Origin: Allolobophora icterica
Lineage: Eukaryota > Annelida > Clitellata > Crassiclitellata > Lumbricidae
Reading direction: 5' to 3'
Length of the DNA: 64,000 nt
Assembly: GCA_963556255.1 (NCBI GenBank)
Contig: OY744604.1
Span: 76,958,736-77,022,735, forward strand
The first letter of the stretch is position 1. The number at the start of each line of letters is the position of its first letter. The position numbers were made by a program, and so were the translations under genes. The notes below the pieces were generated by a model, which did not search any database, was not told where the DNA came from, and saw only the letters and a list, made by a program, of their open reading frames with translations. Shown in pieces: positions 21,733-34,525 of the stretch.

Positions 21733-22897
21733 ACCATCATCGAGCAGAATGGCAAGCCCTTTGGTTATTGTTAAAAAGAAAGACGGATCTTTAAGACTTG
21801 CCTGTGACTACAGATACATTAACTCATTCACAGTGGATTGTAAATATCCGATGCCGATTGTCAGAGACGTTTTAAACAAAGTTGGAAAGTCTAATGTGAT
21901 TTCTATTTTGGACTGTCGAAGTGCTTATTGGACTTGTCCTGTAAAACAATCTGATCAATGGAAGACAGCTTTTGTAACACATAATGGACTGTATGAATTT
22001 ACTCGTGTTCCTTTTGGAATGATAAATTCAGGCCGAACTTTTGTTAAGGCGATAAATTTAGTTTTACAGCCTATAAGTGACTTTGCAGAACCGTATGTTG
22101 ATGACATTGCTGTGCATTCTGACAATTGGAAAATTCATTTACAGCAGTTAGATGCATTTTTGATGCAAATGAGATTGCATAACGTTACTTTGAATTTGAA
22201 AAAATGCATATTTGGTAAGAGTGAGGTAAGGTTTATCGGTCATGTGGTTGGGTCTGGTAAGATAAAGATGAATCCAGACAGAATTGAAAGTTTGACTAAT
22301 TTGAAGATCCCAGAAACTAAGAAGCAAGTTAAGCAACTGCTTGGATTTTTTAATTATTACAGACAGTTTATTAAGGACTTTGCACAGATTGCGAAACCTT
22401 TATCTGATTTAACTAGTAAACGTGTTTCTGATAAGATTGATTGGACTGTTGAACATCAGCAAGCATTTGATTTACTTAAAGAGGCTGTGCGATCCAAAGT
22501 AGTGTTATATGTTTTTGAAGTGGGAAAACCATTCAATTTGTACTGCGATAGTAGTGACTTTGCAGTCGGTGCTGTTTTAACACAGATGGACGACAAGGGA
22601 ATAGAACGCCCTGTGTCATTTATCAGTCAGAAATTAACTGATACCCAGAAGAGATGGGCTACTGTGGAAAAGGAAGCCTATGCTATTGTTTGGGCTCTAA
22701 ACAAGTTAAAAGAAATTATAATTGGATCAAAAATTTTCATTTTTACTGATCACAATCCTCTTACATATTTGACTGAGTCAATGTCTAAGTCTGCTAAACT
22801 TGTGCGTTGGGCGTTAGCCTTACAAACTTTTGATGTTGAGGTGAAGTACAAGAAGGGCAGATTGAATGTTATTGCTGATTGTTTGTCAAGGTTATAA
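21575..22897 (+). CDS. Reverse transcriptase-RNase H (Gmr1-like)
   Basis: A 440-codon frame overlapping the end of the gag-integrase frame in another register. RT blocks run in order: a VERQIKEML start, the KKDGSLRLACDYR region, ILDCRSAYW with the first Asp, VPFGM, then the YVDD active site at residues ~174-177. RNase H follows from ~325 with LYCDSS, EKEAYAIVWAL and FTDHNPLTYL carrying the catalytic acidic residues. It stops 122 nt before the 3' LTR, and no integrase follows. The apparent start is not a real initiation codon; translation presumably needed frameshifting, or an N-terminal linker lost with the deletion at ~21640. Confidence 0.9.
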   Translation: MQNLTLKKSSYNTQISITREQGTKEFAAYRIPLIYRAEVERQIKEMLKTNIIKPSSSRMASPLVIVKKKDGSLRLACDYRYINSFTVDCKYPMPIVRDVLNKVGKSNVISILDCRSAYWTCPVKQSDQWKTAFVTHNGLYEFTRVPFGMINSGRTFVKAINLVLQPISDFAEPYVDDIAVHSDNWKIHLQQLDAFLMQMRLHNVTLNLKKCIFGKSEVRFIGHVVGSGKIKMNPDRIESLTNLKIPETKKQVKQLLGFFNYYRQFIKDFAQIAKPLSDLTSKRVSDKIDWTVEHQQAFDLLKEAVRSKVVLYVFEVGKPFNLYCDSSDFAVGAVLTQMDDKGIERPVSFISQKLTDTQKRWATVEKEAYAIVWALNKLKEIIIGSKIFIFTDHNPLTYLTESMSKSAKLVRWALALQTFDVEVKYKKGRLNVIADCLSRL

Positions 22898-23000
22898 GTA
22901 ATCGTAAGACTGTTTATTGATTAGTTAGATATATATATATATATTTGTTTCATGTATTTTGGTAATTTCGCAAATTTTGAAATTTAATTTGCTCAATTCC

Positions 23001-23016
23001 AGAAAAAGGAAGGAGG
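23001..23016 (+). promoter_or_regulatory. Polypurine tract
   Basis: AGAAAAAGGAAGGAGG is an uninterrupted purine run ending three bases before the 3' LTR. It is the expected primer for plus-strand synthesis. Confidence 0.85.
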
Positions 23017-23019
23017 TAA

Positions 23020-23497
23020 TGTGAACTGAGTTTTGTGTACAGTCTTGCAGTGCGAGATATTGGCGTATATATTTAGTGCGCTTACTTTAGTTTCACGTGT
23101 ATATGTATATATGATAGATGTATAACGTTTAGTCTTAGTGACACGCGCGGCCGGCCGATATCGGCAGCGGCGCGCTATATGTATATTATTAGAGTTCGTT
23201 TATGCGCACAGAAGACAGGTGTGTCAAGAGGCGCGAAGAATTATGCTGACTAGAGAAGTTTGAATTCGAGTGTGTTCGCTGTAGTAGTGTGGCTGACTAG
23301 TTGAGTTGTAATCGAATTGAGTTCTGTCTGTTTGTTTCTTATTAAACGAAAAGATATTAAACTGCTGGTGATTAAATCAGGTTAAAGCTACTTATACGTA
23401 GAATTAGTGTTCAAAAGGTGAACGTTAAATAGGCGTTAAGTACACAGAGAACAAGGATTTAATAAGAAGGATTGTCAACGGAAGGATTGGGTTGACA
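23020..23497 (+). repeat. 3' LTR
   Basis: 478 bp, aligned to the 5' LTR with a constant offset of 5,604 and one substitution. It is followed by the ATACA target duplication. Confidence 0.95.
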
Positions 23498-23502
23498 ATA
23501 CA

Positions 23503-25270
23503 TATTTCCAATTTATGTTTTTATAAGTTCCTTTTAATTCTAGTTAGCAAGCAGTAAGCAGTCGCTGTGTAGAAATTAAATGTGATAATCGACTGTATTA
23601 AGTGTTACATGCATATAATTTACAATGACTATTGATATTGCGCAAATCAAGCATTTGAACGAGTTATACTTTATAACTTTAATGCGCTTGTTACATATCA
23701 AACTGCCTGAGTTCTTTCTGGGTTTTTAGGGAATGATTGCCGTCTGCTATCATAAACATATCGGTCATTAATCAACCTTTAAAGAACCTCACAAACAATG
23801 TATCGGTGACGGTTAAGATTTAATTTGATTGTAGCTCTGTCTCTTGTTTGCAAATATTGATCTTCAGCATTCATTTTTTTCATGTCATTTCTGTATGTTA
23901 CTGCTAAATTTATGCATTATTAATTTGAACTGTAGTGAATGTGGGCATTGTATTATTATACATATGAAACACACAATATAACTGCAGTCCGTATTGAAGT
24001 GAACTTGTAGCCCACAAGCCGCAGCTCGGTAATTCATCAACGTTTCAGCTAGGCCTACTTAACTTATCGTGACCAAGGAGGCAATGTTTTACTAGAGGAA
24101 GTTATTATGCCTATTTTGTGGCACTTACATTGACCTGTCATTTTCAGTTATATGAAAACATGTGACTTTAGCCAATCAAAAATCTTAACTAATCAACATT
24201 ACTTGTGACATATCAACAGGAAGGATGTTAATCTAGAGAATGAATTTGTGAAAAAAACTTTTATTATCTCGTATGGTCATATTGTCAAATATTTTATTGT
24301 TCGCTCACTGTTGCACTGTGTTTTCAATAATATAAAACGATTTGCAAAAATGTGGCTTCGTTGTAGAAGTTTGAATGTGCGCCCTGATATTTCTTAAAAC
24401 TAGAAAACTACTTCGACTTTTACAAAAGTCTTTGAAATGTTGTGATAAAGTATTACACACTCCTCTTGATTCCAATTTTAAGTAGGGTCTATCTACATAG
24501 CGTTGATAAACAAACTAATAGGCTACCGTATGCATGTATCTAGGTATGTGTGTACTGTATGTATTTGAGCATGCATATATGTGTGTTGGTGTGCACGTAG
24601 GTGTGTAAGTGTGTGCATGTATGCATGTATGTATGCACGTATGATGTTTCTATCATATTAGTCACGTAGAAACCTTTCAGAAGCGCCTAAACATGATTGC
24701 CTATCACATTTAAATAGATGCGACTTAAGGTACGATGGGAATGTTCCTCTACCTGTTTGTAGGCTTAGATTTGTAATGGAAGGTTGGACGGAATAATGTG
24801 CCCATCCGCATCGTCCGTACGGATTCGTAATTATAAACAGAGCAAAAATCGTACTCTGTTCACGCATACTAGTGTATCGACCTGTGGGTCTGCGTATCCG
24901 ATTTCACTCGCGCTGTGGAGTCAGGAATTGTAATTGTTGAAACCTCATTTACACGGAATTTGAAGCAGGTTCCCTCAATTGCGGTAATAAACCGATATCG
25001 TACAGTCTGTGCATATTATGTAAGCATTAGGGCCTAAGTCAATACTAAGTCTTGTCAGACCTGCTAAATATGTTTATTCTCTGACAGACTATTTAACTGA
25101 ATTGCATTGTATTGAGACGTGTCAAACTCAGAAGCATTTTTGCTGACCTGCATGTGTTCCAAATAATCAGTAGGCGTAATCATCTTCGTTACGTCACTAT
25201 CATTACGTAATCATCTGAAATACCTTCATTGATCACCATCAGTTTTCAAATATACAGGCAATATATGCAA
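23503..25270. other. Non-coding
   Basis: AT-rich DNA. Apart from a TGTATGCA-type microsatellite at 24530-24640, I see no gene, repeat family or splice-supported exon. Confidence 0.55.
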
Positions 25271-25371
25271 ATATAAAAATATGAAGGTGGCTCTCAAGGG
25301 GTGAACTCCAAAAGGACAAATCGTCTTCGTGTTTAAAGTTTATACTATCCAGCATATTTATTTTTGAAGTT

Positions 25372-25520
25372 GGGTTGTTCGCAGTCTACAGTGGTAGGCC
25401 TAAGCGTCCTGGACTGTCAACTGCGAGGTTCAGATCTCCGCCAGAGCAGAAATTAGTGTCGAGATCTCTGCTCCACCTGAGCCCCCTAGCCAACTCAGCT
25501 ATGGTGAGTACATTGATCGC
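25372..25520 (+). mobile_element. tRNA-derived SINE (copy 2)
   Basis: Same family as 12786 and 36297. It has a tRNA-like head with a B-box-like GAGGTTCAGATCTCC, then CCACCTGAGCCCCCTAGCCA and GAGTACATTGATCGCA, and ends in a (TCATA)n run at 25527-25565. Confidence 0.75.
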
Positions 25521-26052
25521 ATATATATCATATCATATCATATCATATCATATCATATCATATCAAATCATGTCATATATTATGGTTATTTATAAAGCGC
25601 CGCTCACAGTATAGCCTATTCAGAGGCGCTCCCAGCGTGACAGCCCCGACGGAAAAGAAAGGTCACCAGGCAGCGGACAGAAGAGGACGAGATCCCATAT
25701 TCAGTTCGTAGTCACTAAAGCGTTGAATTTAGAATTTTAAAATCGTTTACAAGTTAATTAGCACAACATTAAGTTTGGACCTTTACCGGTGTAGACCAAT
25801 AGGCGCAGCTATCATCATTTTATTCTGGCTTAATAATTATACGATAATAACTCTAGTGCTATGTTTGTAGAACAATGTAGATGTTATTCGGTCAAGCAGG
25901 ATTAAATGTCACATTAAGATAACAGTTTTCAAAAGGTGTTTTCGTGTGTATCAAATTTTGACTTCACTTAATAAGGGATGAAAATTCTTTTATTCCATTC
26001 CTAAAGACTGCAGCTGTACTGATAACCGTGTTTGGGTGCGTTGGGCGTCCAA

Positions 26053-26098
26053 CACGTGATAGATTAGCTCATTTCGAAACTATGACCTTATATAAATA
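26053..26098 (+). promoter_or_regulatory. Gene A core promoter: E-box and TATA box
   Basis: CACGTG at 26053-26058 and TATAAATA at 26091-26098, 80 bases before the start codon. The TATA box is conserved at the same distance in gene B (47134-47141), along with GTGATA and CTCATTTC just upstream. The E-box is not kept in B (CTCGTG). Confidence 0.6.
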
Positions 26099-26178
26099 GG
26101 CAGCAAGCATCAGTTTAGTTGGCAGATACATACAATAATTTTCGACCTTTAGCTGCATGATCAGGATCACCAATCATA

Positions 26179-29100
26179 ATGGACCCATGTTGGATAATAT
26201 TGTTCGCGGCCGAATTATCATCGGGTAAGTTGTTCGTGTGTGATTGTCAAGTCCAATCAATTGGAACTTTAGGTTTTTTGTTTTAATATTATGTATTATG
26301 GTATTTCAACCGCAGATTCAGTTAATCTTAACTGGCAGACTATTGGCCTAAACTAGGGTAGACGAGCTGAATTTTTGTTTCATTGCGGAGATGATTAAGC
26401 TACTGTTTTCATGCAAAATAGTATGGGGCAGTTAATATTAAACATACACATGATTGTGTGAACCCTACAAGTATGCATGAAAACTAAATACACCAATATA
26501 TTTTACTAATACATATTTCACCGATATCTAGTCTATATTAAAAATTTAAATTAATTATCAATAATGAGCAACAGTGAATAAATTTAGTATTTTTAAATAG
26601 AAACTTTCGGATTCTTGACGACGGTACCAGAAAATGCAGCCGTCATTGAAGGAACGACTGTTGTTATGAAATGTCAAACGAATGATACAAACAAAACAAT
26701 TCTTTGGAGAGCGCCAATGACTGAAAGCCTGCCAACTAAAATTTTCAATGGAGAAAGAATTGCTAAAGAATGGTCCCAGATCTGCTACGTAAACAATTCT
26801 CTCTTCGGGCAATACGATCTTATCATAAATGCCACTTGGTCGGCTGGAACACAATATATCTGTCAGGAAGGAACTTTCGGCCATGAAAGCGACATGATGG
26901 GTAGCGCTGAACTCGTCGTTTTGGGTAAATGTAGGCCCTATTATTTATACGAAAACTCCAAAATTGAGTTGTTTTATAAAGATTTTTATCTTCTAGCTTA
27001 AATTTCGAATATAAAGTCAAAATAGATAGTCAAAATCGTTTAATAAGTCAATGCTGGATTGCTCTTGATAATTGCCTAACGACATGATGCCCTAGATGTA
27101 AATAATTGAGGAGTCAAATCAACTCTCCTTATGCCTAGTGTCCAACAACACACATCGAGTAGCAAATGGATTTGTGATTCATATTCATTTAACTAGCATA
27201 AGGTCTTCAGTTTGAAACGCCGAAAATAAGTCGAAGTCGAAATAAGCTTGTCGAAGGTTACTTCACATGCCGCTAAAGTTACAGATGTTTTAATCCACAC
27301 TTAGATACAACTGACACGGTTCCACATATTTTTTATATAGGCCAAGAACATATAAAGTAAAATTTATGTTATCTGCCTCAGAGATGAATATCGATGACTG
27401 GTAGAATGCATTTTAAGTTATCTGCCTCTTCTGTATCTTCTTCCGTGCACATGCCTTGGATTAAAATGGTTTCAATTTATATATTTGGATAAAATATTTC
27501 AGCATCTCATCCCAACTGTTCGACTAGCATTGGTATCAGTGATGGCAATGTCTCATCACATACGACCATCGCGGCAGAACTATTTTGTAGTCTAAGATTT
27601 TTCGGAAACTGTACCCCCGTGATGGAATGGAGAAAAGAGGGATCACTAGAAACCATTTCCACGGGAGTCAGCAACACAATTCGAGAAGATACTCTCAATT
27701 CAATTCTGACTCTTCCTGACATAGACACTTATAATTTAGCCAGATACATATGCACAGCGAGCTTTGATAAATCTCATAAACCCTACTGGACCACGGCTGA
27801 GAACGTACCACAATACTCATACAACTGGACATCGCCAATAATAAGCTTCGTGGGAGGTAAATAATCTAAATAGTAAATAATCAACAGTTTCATTCTACAT
27901 GCAGACATAATGTATTTAAGGTACTATAACCAATGGATCAGATGGCGTTAACCTACCATTAGTTTGATTACCCTACGTTGTATGATCATCAGTAATCATA
28001 TTTCAAAATTTTAAACTATAAACATAAAGACAAACGCTCTTTTGATCCATAAGAAATTAGGCTTATGTTTATGATTAATGTAATATGACTCTGAACCGAT
28101 GAGTAGTCCTACTTGAAACTTTGTGCTCACTGGTGCTGCCATGCACTCGACCTCTATCCTGACACTCTAAGTAAATTTCGAATAGACTACCCCCGGTACT
28201 TAACCATATTCTTGAAATTTCTACGCCGCCTAATGAAAGCTAAGTCACGGCAATTAGTTTTTTTCAGCATTCAGTTTTAATTCGATAAGCAGGTAAGGTC
28301 AGATTCGCTTCCAGGTCAAGTTCCAAGGTTGAGGCAAATAGATAGTAATACTGCTGCGGTAGCTGGTGTGAAATCTATGGAAACAATGACTAATTGCAGG
28401 CTAATTGTTTGCATATGGTGAACATTCTGCACACAGAAAGCTTTTGTTTTAGCTTGATTAATCACTTAAGGAAGCTTAAGGGATTATGCTGATCAGATTA
28501 TATAAAAACTGTATAGTATTTGATGAAACAGTGACTTTTAAAAACTGATCGTTTAATGTTTGCGGTTGACACTATAATGGACATCAATGCATATTCTCGA
28601 ATATTAAAGACGCACTTTTCCCATCTGACTGAAAGCTGCATACACGACGTCTCTGAGCTTGTGCATCAAGAATTTCACGCAATTTTAATGCAGCAGTATC
28701 ATTGACAGTGTATTCGCCTCTGTTAATGCTGCTTTTAAGAGTTTTGAGCTGGGAGCGCCCCTGAGTAGTTTTCTTGAACAGGAGCTATATAAATGCTCCG
28801 AAAGAACGAATGATACGAGTCGTTTGGCCGCACCACTAACCAAAACTGCATGCTGAATATTATTGGGCATATACTTTCAATGTGCAGCTCTTTCGGATAC
28901 TCATGTGCATGGACATTTCTTTGAGCACTGAAACAAGCACTAAAATTAACCTGCCCCATGTCTAATTACCTAAACACAAATGTGAAATAAAAAAAGAGCT
29001 TCATGATCACCCGATAATTGCAAAATCCATTATTTTAGATGTAAAAAAATTAACAGAAAAGCGCCTACTAGGCCTATTGATGATCAAAATTATGAATCAC

Positions 29101-30126
29101 CACATCTACCATCACCATCACTATCATAATCGCCACTACAAACAGTAGAATTACATTTACTCATAAATTTAAATTTACAACATTTCCTATAACTACACCT
29201 AAAAAGGTGCAATTTATAGTTTTCTATCAGCTATAGGAAGGTTTGTCTTCTCCAGAGACGCTGAACAGAGGTCGACTCTTAGTATATGATTTGAACTTAC
29301 ATGAAAGCTAAATAAACCCTCAGAACCCAACATATATAGGGTTCGATGGACATAGGTCTAACTCGTCACCACCATGCAGCCCGTACAATCATCAGCCCTA
29401 TATATTTGCTCCTATACAATTTCGTTGGCATGGAGTTGATAGTGTCTGTGTTATAATGTTTTGATTTAGCGTCTGCTACCGTTGTTAAAAACAACTCATC
29501 ATTTTAGATTGGATTCAAAGCGAACACACATCACATCAATCAGAAGAGAAAATAATTAAAAATTATGCGTGATTTTCATTTTTTAGATTTCAATTTATTA
29601 TCGTTGGCAATCCTGATACCGGAAGTTCTGTTTTTCATCTCAATTTCAGCGATCGTTCTATGCTTCATCGCTTGTAGGAAAACAGAAAGAGGTAAGCATA
29701 GCTTTCAGTCCATCTTAAGTCGCATCTTAAGACATCTGTTAGATAGATGTGCTTCTGCGCCGTCGAGAGGTTCCTATGAGATGCTGGATACAGTGATAAA
29801 TACACATAATATAAATGAATGTCTACTGTTTTGGCATTACGGTAAAGCTAGGGCCTCCTTTTGATATTTTTATTGCAGAACATGTTGAAGACATTCCTCT
29901 ACGCCGTCAACTCTTAGAAGACGCAGAGAATACTATCAGTCCAGCTGAAAGGATGTCTCCTGCAGGTCCTGCATGCGAAGAGGTAGATATCCAAAACGCT
30001 TCAGACACGTCTCCAGAGAATCAAACGACTGAAGGTTCTACGCCGGAGGGCCAGCAGTACAGTACCTTAATTCATAACGAAAAGATTCCCTGTAATTACG
30101 AAGCAATACATCTTCCTTCCTATTAG
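26179..30126 (+). CDS. Gene A: two-Ig receptor with ITAM-like tail (358 aa)
   Basis: Exons 26179-26224, 26601-26924, 27503-27856, 29587-29691 and 29879-30126; every junction is GT-AG, phase 1. Order: signal peptide (MDPCWIILFAAELSS), Ig1 (C40-C103, W51), Ig2 (C152-C207, W166, extra C129 and C160), membrane helix (~245-271) followed by CRK, then an 82-residue tail. The tail has EEVDI at 310-314 and Y337-STL, nine residues, Y350-EAI. YxxL-x9-YxxI lies within the loose spacing accepted for ITAMs, so an activating receptor coupled to SH2 kinases is plausible. Several N-glycosylation sites lie in both Ig domains. A YEEV tyrosine present in B is Cys309 here. Ligand unknown. The closest relative is gene B. 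Confidence 0.85.
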
Positions 30127-32280
30127 CCCCGATAATCTTTGTACAGCTCTTTACATCCGGACAAATGGACCTACTTTCGTTGAACATGCGCTTTCTCTGA
30201 AACACTCTTCCTTCTGCAACCTGCGTTTAAATGATCGGCCTGTTAATATATTCTAATACAAGTTAGAGCCTATTTTATGCCGATAAAGCTTCACTGTGTG
30301 TTCTTGCGGCGTTTTATAAATGCATTAATTTAAAAAAATGAAAAAAGTGAAACTCCTGGGTCTTATTTTGTCGATTTCGACTTTGTCATTTAATCAGATC
30401 TTCAATGATGCACTCTTTATTTTTCTTTTGTAAATACACTTTCAATCAAAGCTGTCAGTATACATGTAGATGCAAGAAGCATGCAAGCATATATCCCTGA
30501 GGTTTTGTGATGATTTATAACCAACTGAACTTAAATGTATCGGCCTAATGTATTTTTCGATATACACGCAAGTCTATGTCTATATATGAGCAAATATAGT
30601 CAGGTAATAGATTTACAAGGCATAGCCTATATTGCTCATACTTTGCATTTGATAATAATGTGTGAAATGCAGTAAAATGGAGGTATATGAACTGCAGTCA
30701 AGTAGTTAAGTCAGCTGTGTAGGCCTAGCAGTAATGTTCAAATCCGGTTGAATGTAACTGCGTTTAGCAGGAAGTAGCAGCTTTGTTATTGTCCAGGATT
30801 CCTGTTTTCCCGTGACTGAGAGTTTTGGAAATTCTAGTTTTAAGCTGAATTTGTATTTGATGATTTGGTGTTGGTCTGGTCTTTGTGTGTTCTATCAGTT
30901 GATGACTTGTTCATTAAACTCTGGCGTGATAGAAGTTACTAATTAATAATAATAGTTTTTAAAGTAAAATGTGAAAACATCGTGGATCATATTGTATTTG
31001 ACAGATTCCTGGTAGATAAGCTATACCGGTCTTAAATGGTTTGTTAGTATATGATAAGCAGCTTGATAAAACATCAAAGGTTGCTTCTTTTACTTTCACA
31101 AGCTCCGATAATTTGGCAGGATCAGTGTTAATTGCTCTATGAAACATCTGCCCTAAGGGATTACAGTTTTAGACCTATTGGACTTCCAGCAAGAAGTACA
31201 GAAAACAAGTCAACGATATGTTACCACAAAACTGCTATTGTGAAATCGCACGAATTCATGAGGAGACAACCAGTTAATATCTGATATTCGCAATATCCAA
31301 TACCATAGATTACGATAATTTACCCATTTTTCTCATTTGTATTTCTAATGAGTTTCTATTTCCAAAAGCATCTTTGTACGTACTGTACAAAGATGCAGAA
31401 GATGCAATATGCGCTAGAATAGCTTGGACATTTTTATAGGGAGGTCGATGAGTTTTCTTATTTGTACCTAATGAGCCTATAGATATGTCTAAATTGTTAA
31501 GTGAGACGTTTTAGAATAGCCAATGCATCTGTACAGGAATATTAGGTAATCCAATAACTTAGAGATGTCACTAGTGGAAAGAGAACTGTATAACCCACTA
31601 TCTTAATTTTGCAACTCGATCACTAGACGCTCGAAGGGACAGCAGAGAACCATGACTCCACTTAATAACTAGTAATTAGTGATACATGATACTGGTACGA
31701 GGCCTCAGTCATCTGGAACAGGCAGAACCTTAATCAGTTGAGGTCTTGGGTAGGAGCCAAATTGTAAATGCATAGCGTGATTGGGGATAGCAGTAGTGAG
31801 GGAGTTTGGGTTGGCATAGAGAAATATGCTATACTATAACACGCAGCGCTTAAAAGGTTGTAAAAACACGCTTCTGTGAAAGGTATCACAGGAATAATAC
31901 TATAAAAACAGCATTGATCAATCAATACTTCTAATTTATTTCAAGCACGCTTACCTTCTACAGTTGATCATAAATATGTCTGTTTTGGTGTGACAAATAA
32001 TGCCGTAAACATTTTGTATGAAATTAAACTTACAAACCCTCATGATTTTTAATAACACTTGATATAAGCTTAGGCCTACTGGCCTAATAATGCATATTGT
32101 TCGAAAGTACTGGAGCCGCGTAGGTGAAGGAACAGTTGCAGGTTTAGAGAGACGAGGAAACTAGATATCAATATAGGCCTACAGAAATATTATAAAGATG
32201 AACGAGTTAGTCGATGCGATCGAAAATCGATATACCTGGCGAATGTGAAAGGGTAGGAGATAGGCCTATGTTAGTGTAAT
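30127..32280. repeat. 3' flank of gene A and segmental duplicate (copy 2)
   Basis: Non-coding. From about 30505 to 31830 it aligns with 1-2520, 43130-44800 and 60713-61230 and serves as the empty reference for the insertions in copy 1. I found no clear AATAAA close to gene A's stop. Confidence 0.65.
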
Positions 32281-32284
32281 GCAG

Positions 32285-33110
32285 AGACTTTAAAACTTTT
32301 TGGACCAGGGACCTCTATTTTTTTTCTAGGCATAGCTCGCGAACCCAAATATTTAAAAAGTACAAGTTCTCATTTAAAATGTAATCAAAATATCCGCAGG
32401 GATTGTTTTAACGTGCAATGATACACAAAATGTGCAGTGATGAAAGGCTGTTAACCGCTGTTTGCGCACGACAGATACGTGCTCAACTGTACATTAATCC
32501 ATTATTATTCGACATGCTCACCTTCGCCGCCATTGTTGCTTAAAATAATTTCCGAAATTAGTAACGTGTATACGAATGATGTAACGCGGCGTGCCGCGGG
32601 ATGTGTCAGCCGTGTTGTTATGGCCAATCATGTAACACGAAATTGAAGGGATCAGTCAACAGTACTTAGGACAGGTCAGGGCACGCATTCACCGCAGCCG
32701 TAAGTAAGTAAATTAATGCAATGTAAATTAGGTAAATAAAATAATGGTCTGGCTCCAGGTTCGTCTATCGTCTTGGAGTCTAACCTCAAAATCATCGAGC
32801 GACGACCGAGGGTGCGACGCCTTCGGATAGGCGAGCGGTTATTCGCTTGCCCGTTCCTTTGCTAAGCGAGCGATCAATGAGAGCGATCGATCGTCTCATT
32901 TGAGACGCACTGGATGTGCTTGCTTTACTTTACACAAACTGTCACTTCTTGGTGTTATTTTGGATAAGCACTGTTTTCTTACGTTTCAAAAAGTTATCCT
33001 ACTAGAAAGAGCAAAATTATATAGTTTTAATAATACAGCGAACGTGAACGAAATAGGGATATGCTCTGCAAAAGCTGTCTATTATCGTTCATTTAAAAGT
33101 TAATGTCAGG
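32285..33110 (+). mobile_element. hAT-like relic (copy 1)
   Basis: It begins near GCAGAGACTTTAAAACTTTT, reminiscent of the CAGNGGTTCTCAAA ends of hAT elements. It shares its start (TTTTTTCTAGGCAT, CTCGCG.ACCC) and its 3' half with 36713-37210. A block at about 32700-32900 with TAAGTAAGTAAA and CGATCGATC is absent from the other copy. Confidence 0.5.
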
Positions 33111-33309
33111 CCACCCTGAAATTGATATTATCAGTCATAAGACTTCCTATCCAAATGCAAAGCAATATTACGTAGGTCCTATGAGACACATGCTCGTAAG
33201 TAAGTAACGTGTACGTACGTGTAATCGTTTGCTTGTGGGAATTACTGAGTAGACAGTTGCGGACCCATTGTTGTCACCACGCTCGTCAGTTGTTGAATAA
33301 ATGCGGTCT

Positions 33310-34525
33310 TCCCGTTGTAATTACTGATTTAAATGAACTAAAGAAATTAAAGAAATATAGAAGATAGGAAAGTTAGTCGAAAAGGAGGAAGACAAGTAAG
33401 AGAGGAGACAGAAGGAATGCAAATGAGAGTGAGGCAGGACAGGAGAGAGGAGAGGTACATATACGCCGAGAGTACTCACTCCAGAGGGGATAAACAGCAA
33501 CAGCCAAAAGCATGCACAATGTAACAAATACACAAAGAGACAAAGAGACAAGGAATGCCAATTAGAATGTAATAGGATACGAGAGAGTAGAAGAACTTGT
33601 AAGTCGAGAGTACTCACTCCAAAGGGGATAGGCAGCAATAGCCGAATAAACATGCGTAATGCGACAAGCACAATGTACAATGTACAGTGGCCCAAGGATA
33701 ACATAATCTATATAATATATGATAGTAGGTTCAGCAACTGGTCTCAACTAAGCACAGTCGAAGAAGCTTTTTAAAACTAACTAGGGACCCAACCTGTTGT
33801 AGGGAAAGTGGAAGTGCGTTCCAAAATTGGGGTCCTATGACGTTAATTCAATTCAAAATTTCTGATATTCCTACGAGCATAGACCCGTCTGTATTTGGCG
33901 ACGCTTCTGGTATCGTGGGTGTGGAAGTCAGAGCCCTTTTTAGGAGATGTCTGAATTTTAAGGGTAAAAGATTCCTGTTTAGCATATACATAAATAAACC
34001 CACTTGATAATTTCTTATCTGGTCTAATTTAAGTATTTAAGATGTAAAAAATAGGGTCAGAATGAGCGTACCAAGAACCTCCAGTGATGGTACGTACCGC
34101 TATTTTTTATAATGATAATAGCTGATGAATTCTGGAGGCATAAGCGGAGGCCCAGACCATAGAACAGTATGATAAGTAGGGGTAAATTAGGGAGTAATAA
34201 AGCTGAGAACGTACAACAGAGGGAAGTTTGTGCGAAACCCGGTGAATTACACCGATATTTTTCGCTATCTTATTAGAAATACTGTTAATATGCATGTCCC
34301 AAGTTAACTGCTGATCTACAATTACTCCTAAGAATTTCGTACTATTGACCCTATTAATTGCGTGGCTATTTATTACTAGAATAATAGAATTATCTGGTGG
34401 TTCAACTTTTTTGTGGGATTTGAACAGAACAAAGGCAGTTTTATCTATATTTAGAGAAATATTATTAGCCAAAAACCATTCCGATGCATGCTCACGCTCA
34501 ATGTTAATATTATGAACAAGATTAG
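33310..34525 (-). mobile_element. LINE fragment, Jockey/CR1 superfamily
   Basis: On the minus strand the downstream part of a reverse-transcriptase ORF is clear at 34107-34510: SLNIDKTAFVLFKS, then KFLGVIVDQQLTW, NKIAKNIGV and YPYLSYCSMVW. Further on (33750-34090) the frame is broken, but blocks of the usual LINE C-terminus are still readable. The RT core is missing, so it is 5'-truncated. A 138-bp tandem duplication containing GAGAGTACTCACTCCA lies at 33465-33655. Confidence 0.75.

Larger units (their letters stand above)
17416..23497 (+). mobile_element. Gmr1-like Gypsy LTR retrotransposon, 6,082 bp
   Basis: Two 478-bp direct LTRs (TG...CA) bracket gag, protease, an integrase remnant and RT/RNase H. 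A 5-bp target duplication ATACA lies at 17411-17415 and 23498-23502. The LTRs differ at a single position that I can find (17625 G versus 23229 A), so insertion is recent. Integrase sequence precedes reverse transcriptase, the reverse of ordinary Gypsy order and diagnostic of the Gmr1-like group described in deuterostomes. The integrase core is deleted. Confidence 0.92.

Noticed and set aside
17416..23497. Ty1/copia classification from integrase-before-RT order
   Set aside because: The RT, RNase H and CCHC/H2C2 sequences are Gypsy-type; the swapped order is known in Gmr1-like Gypsy elements.
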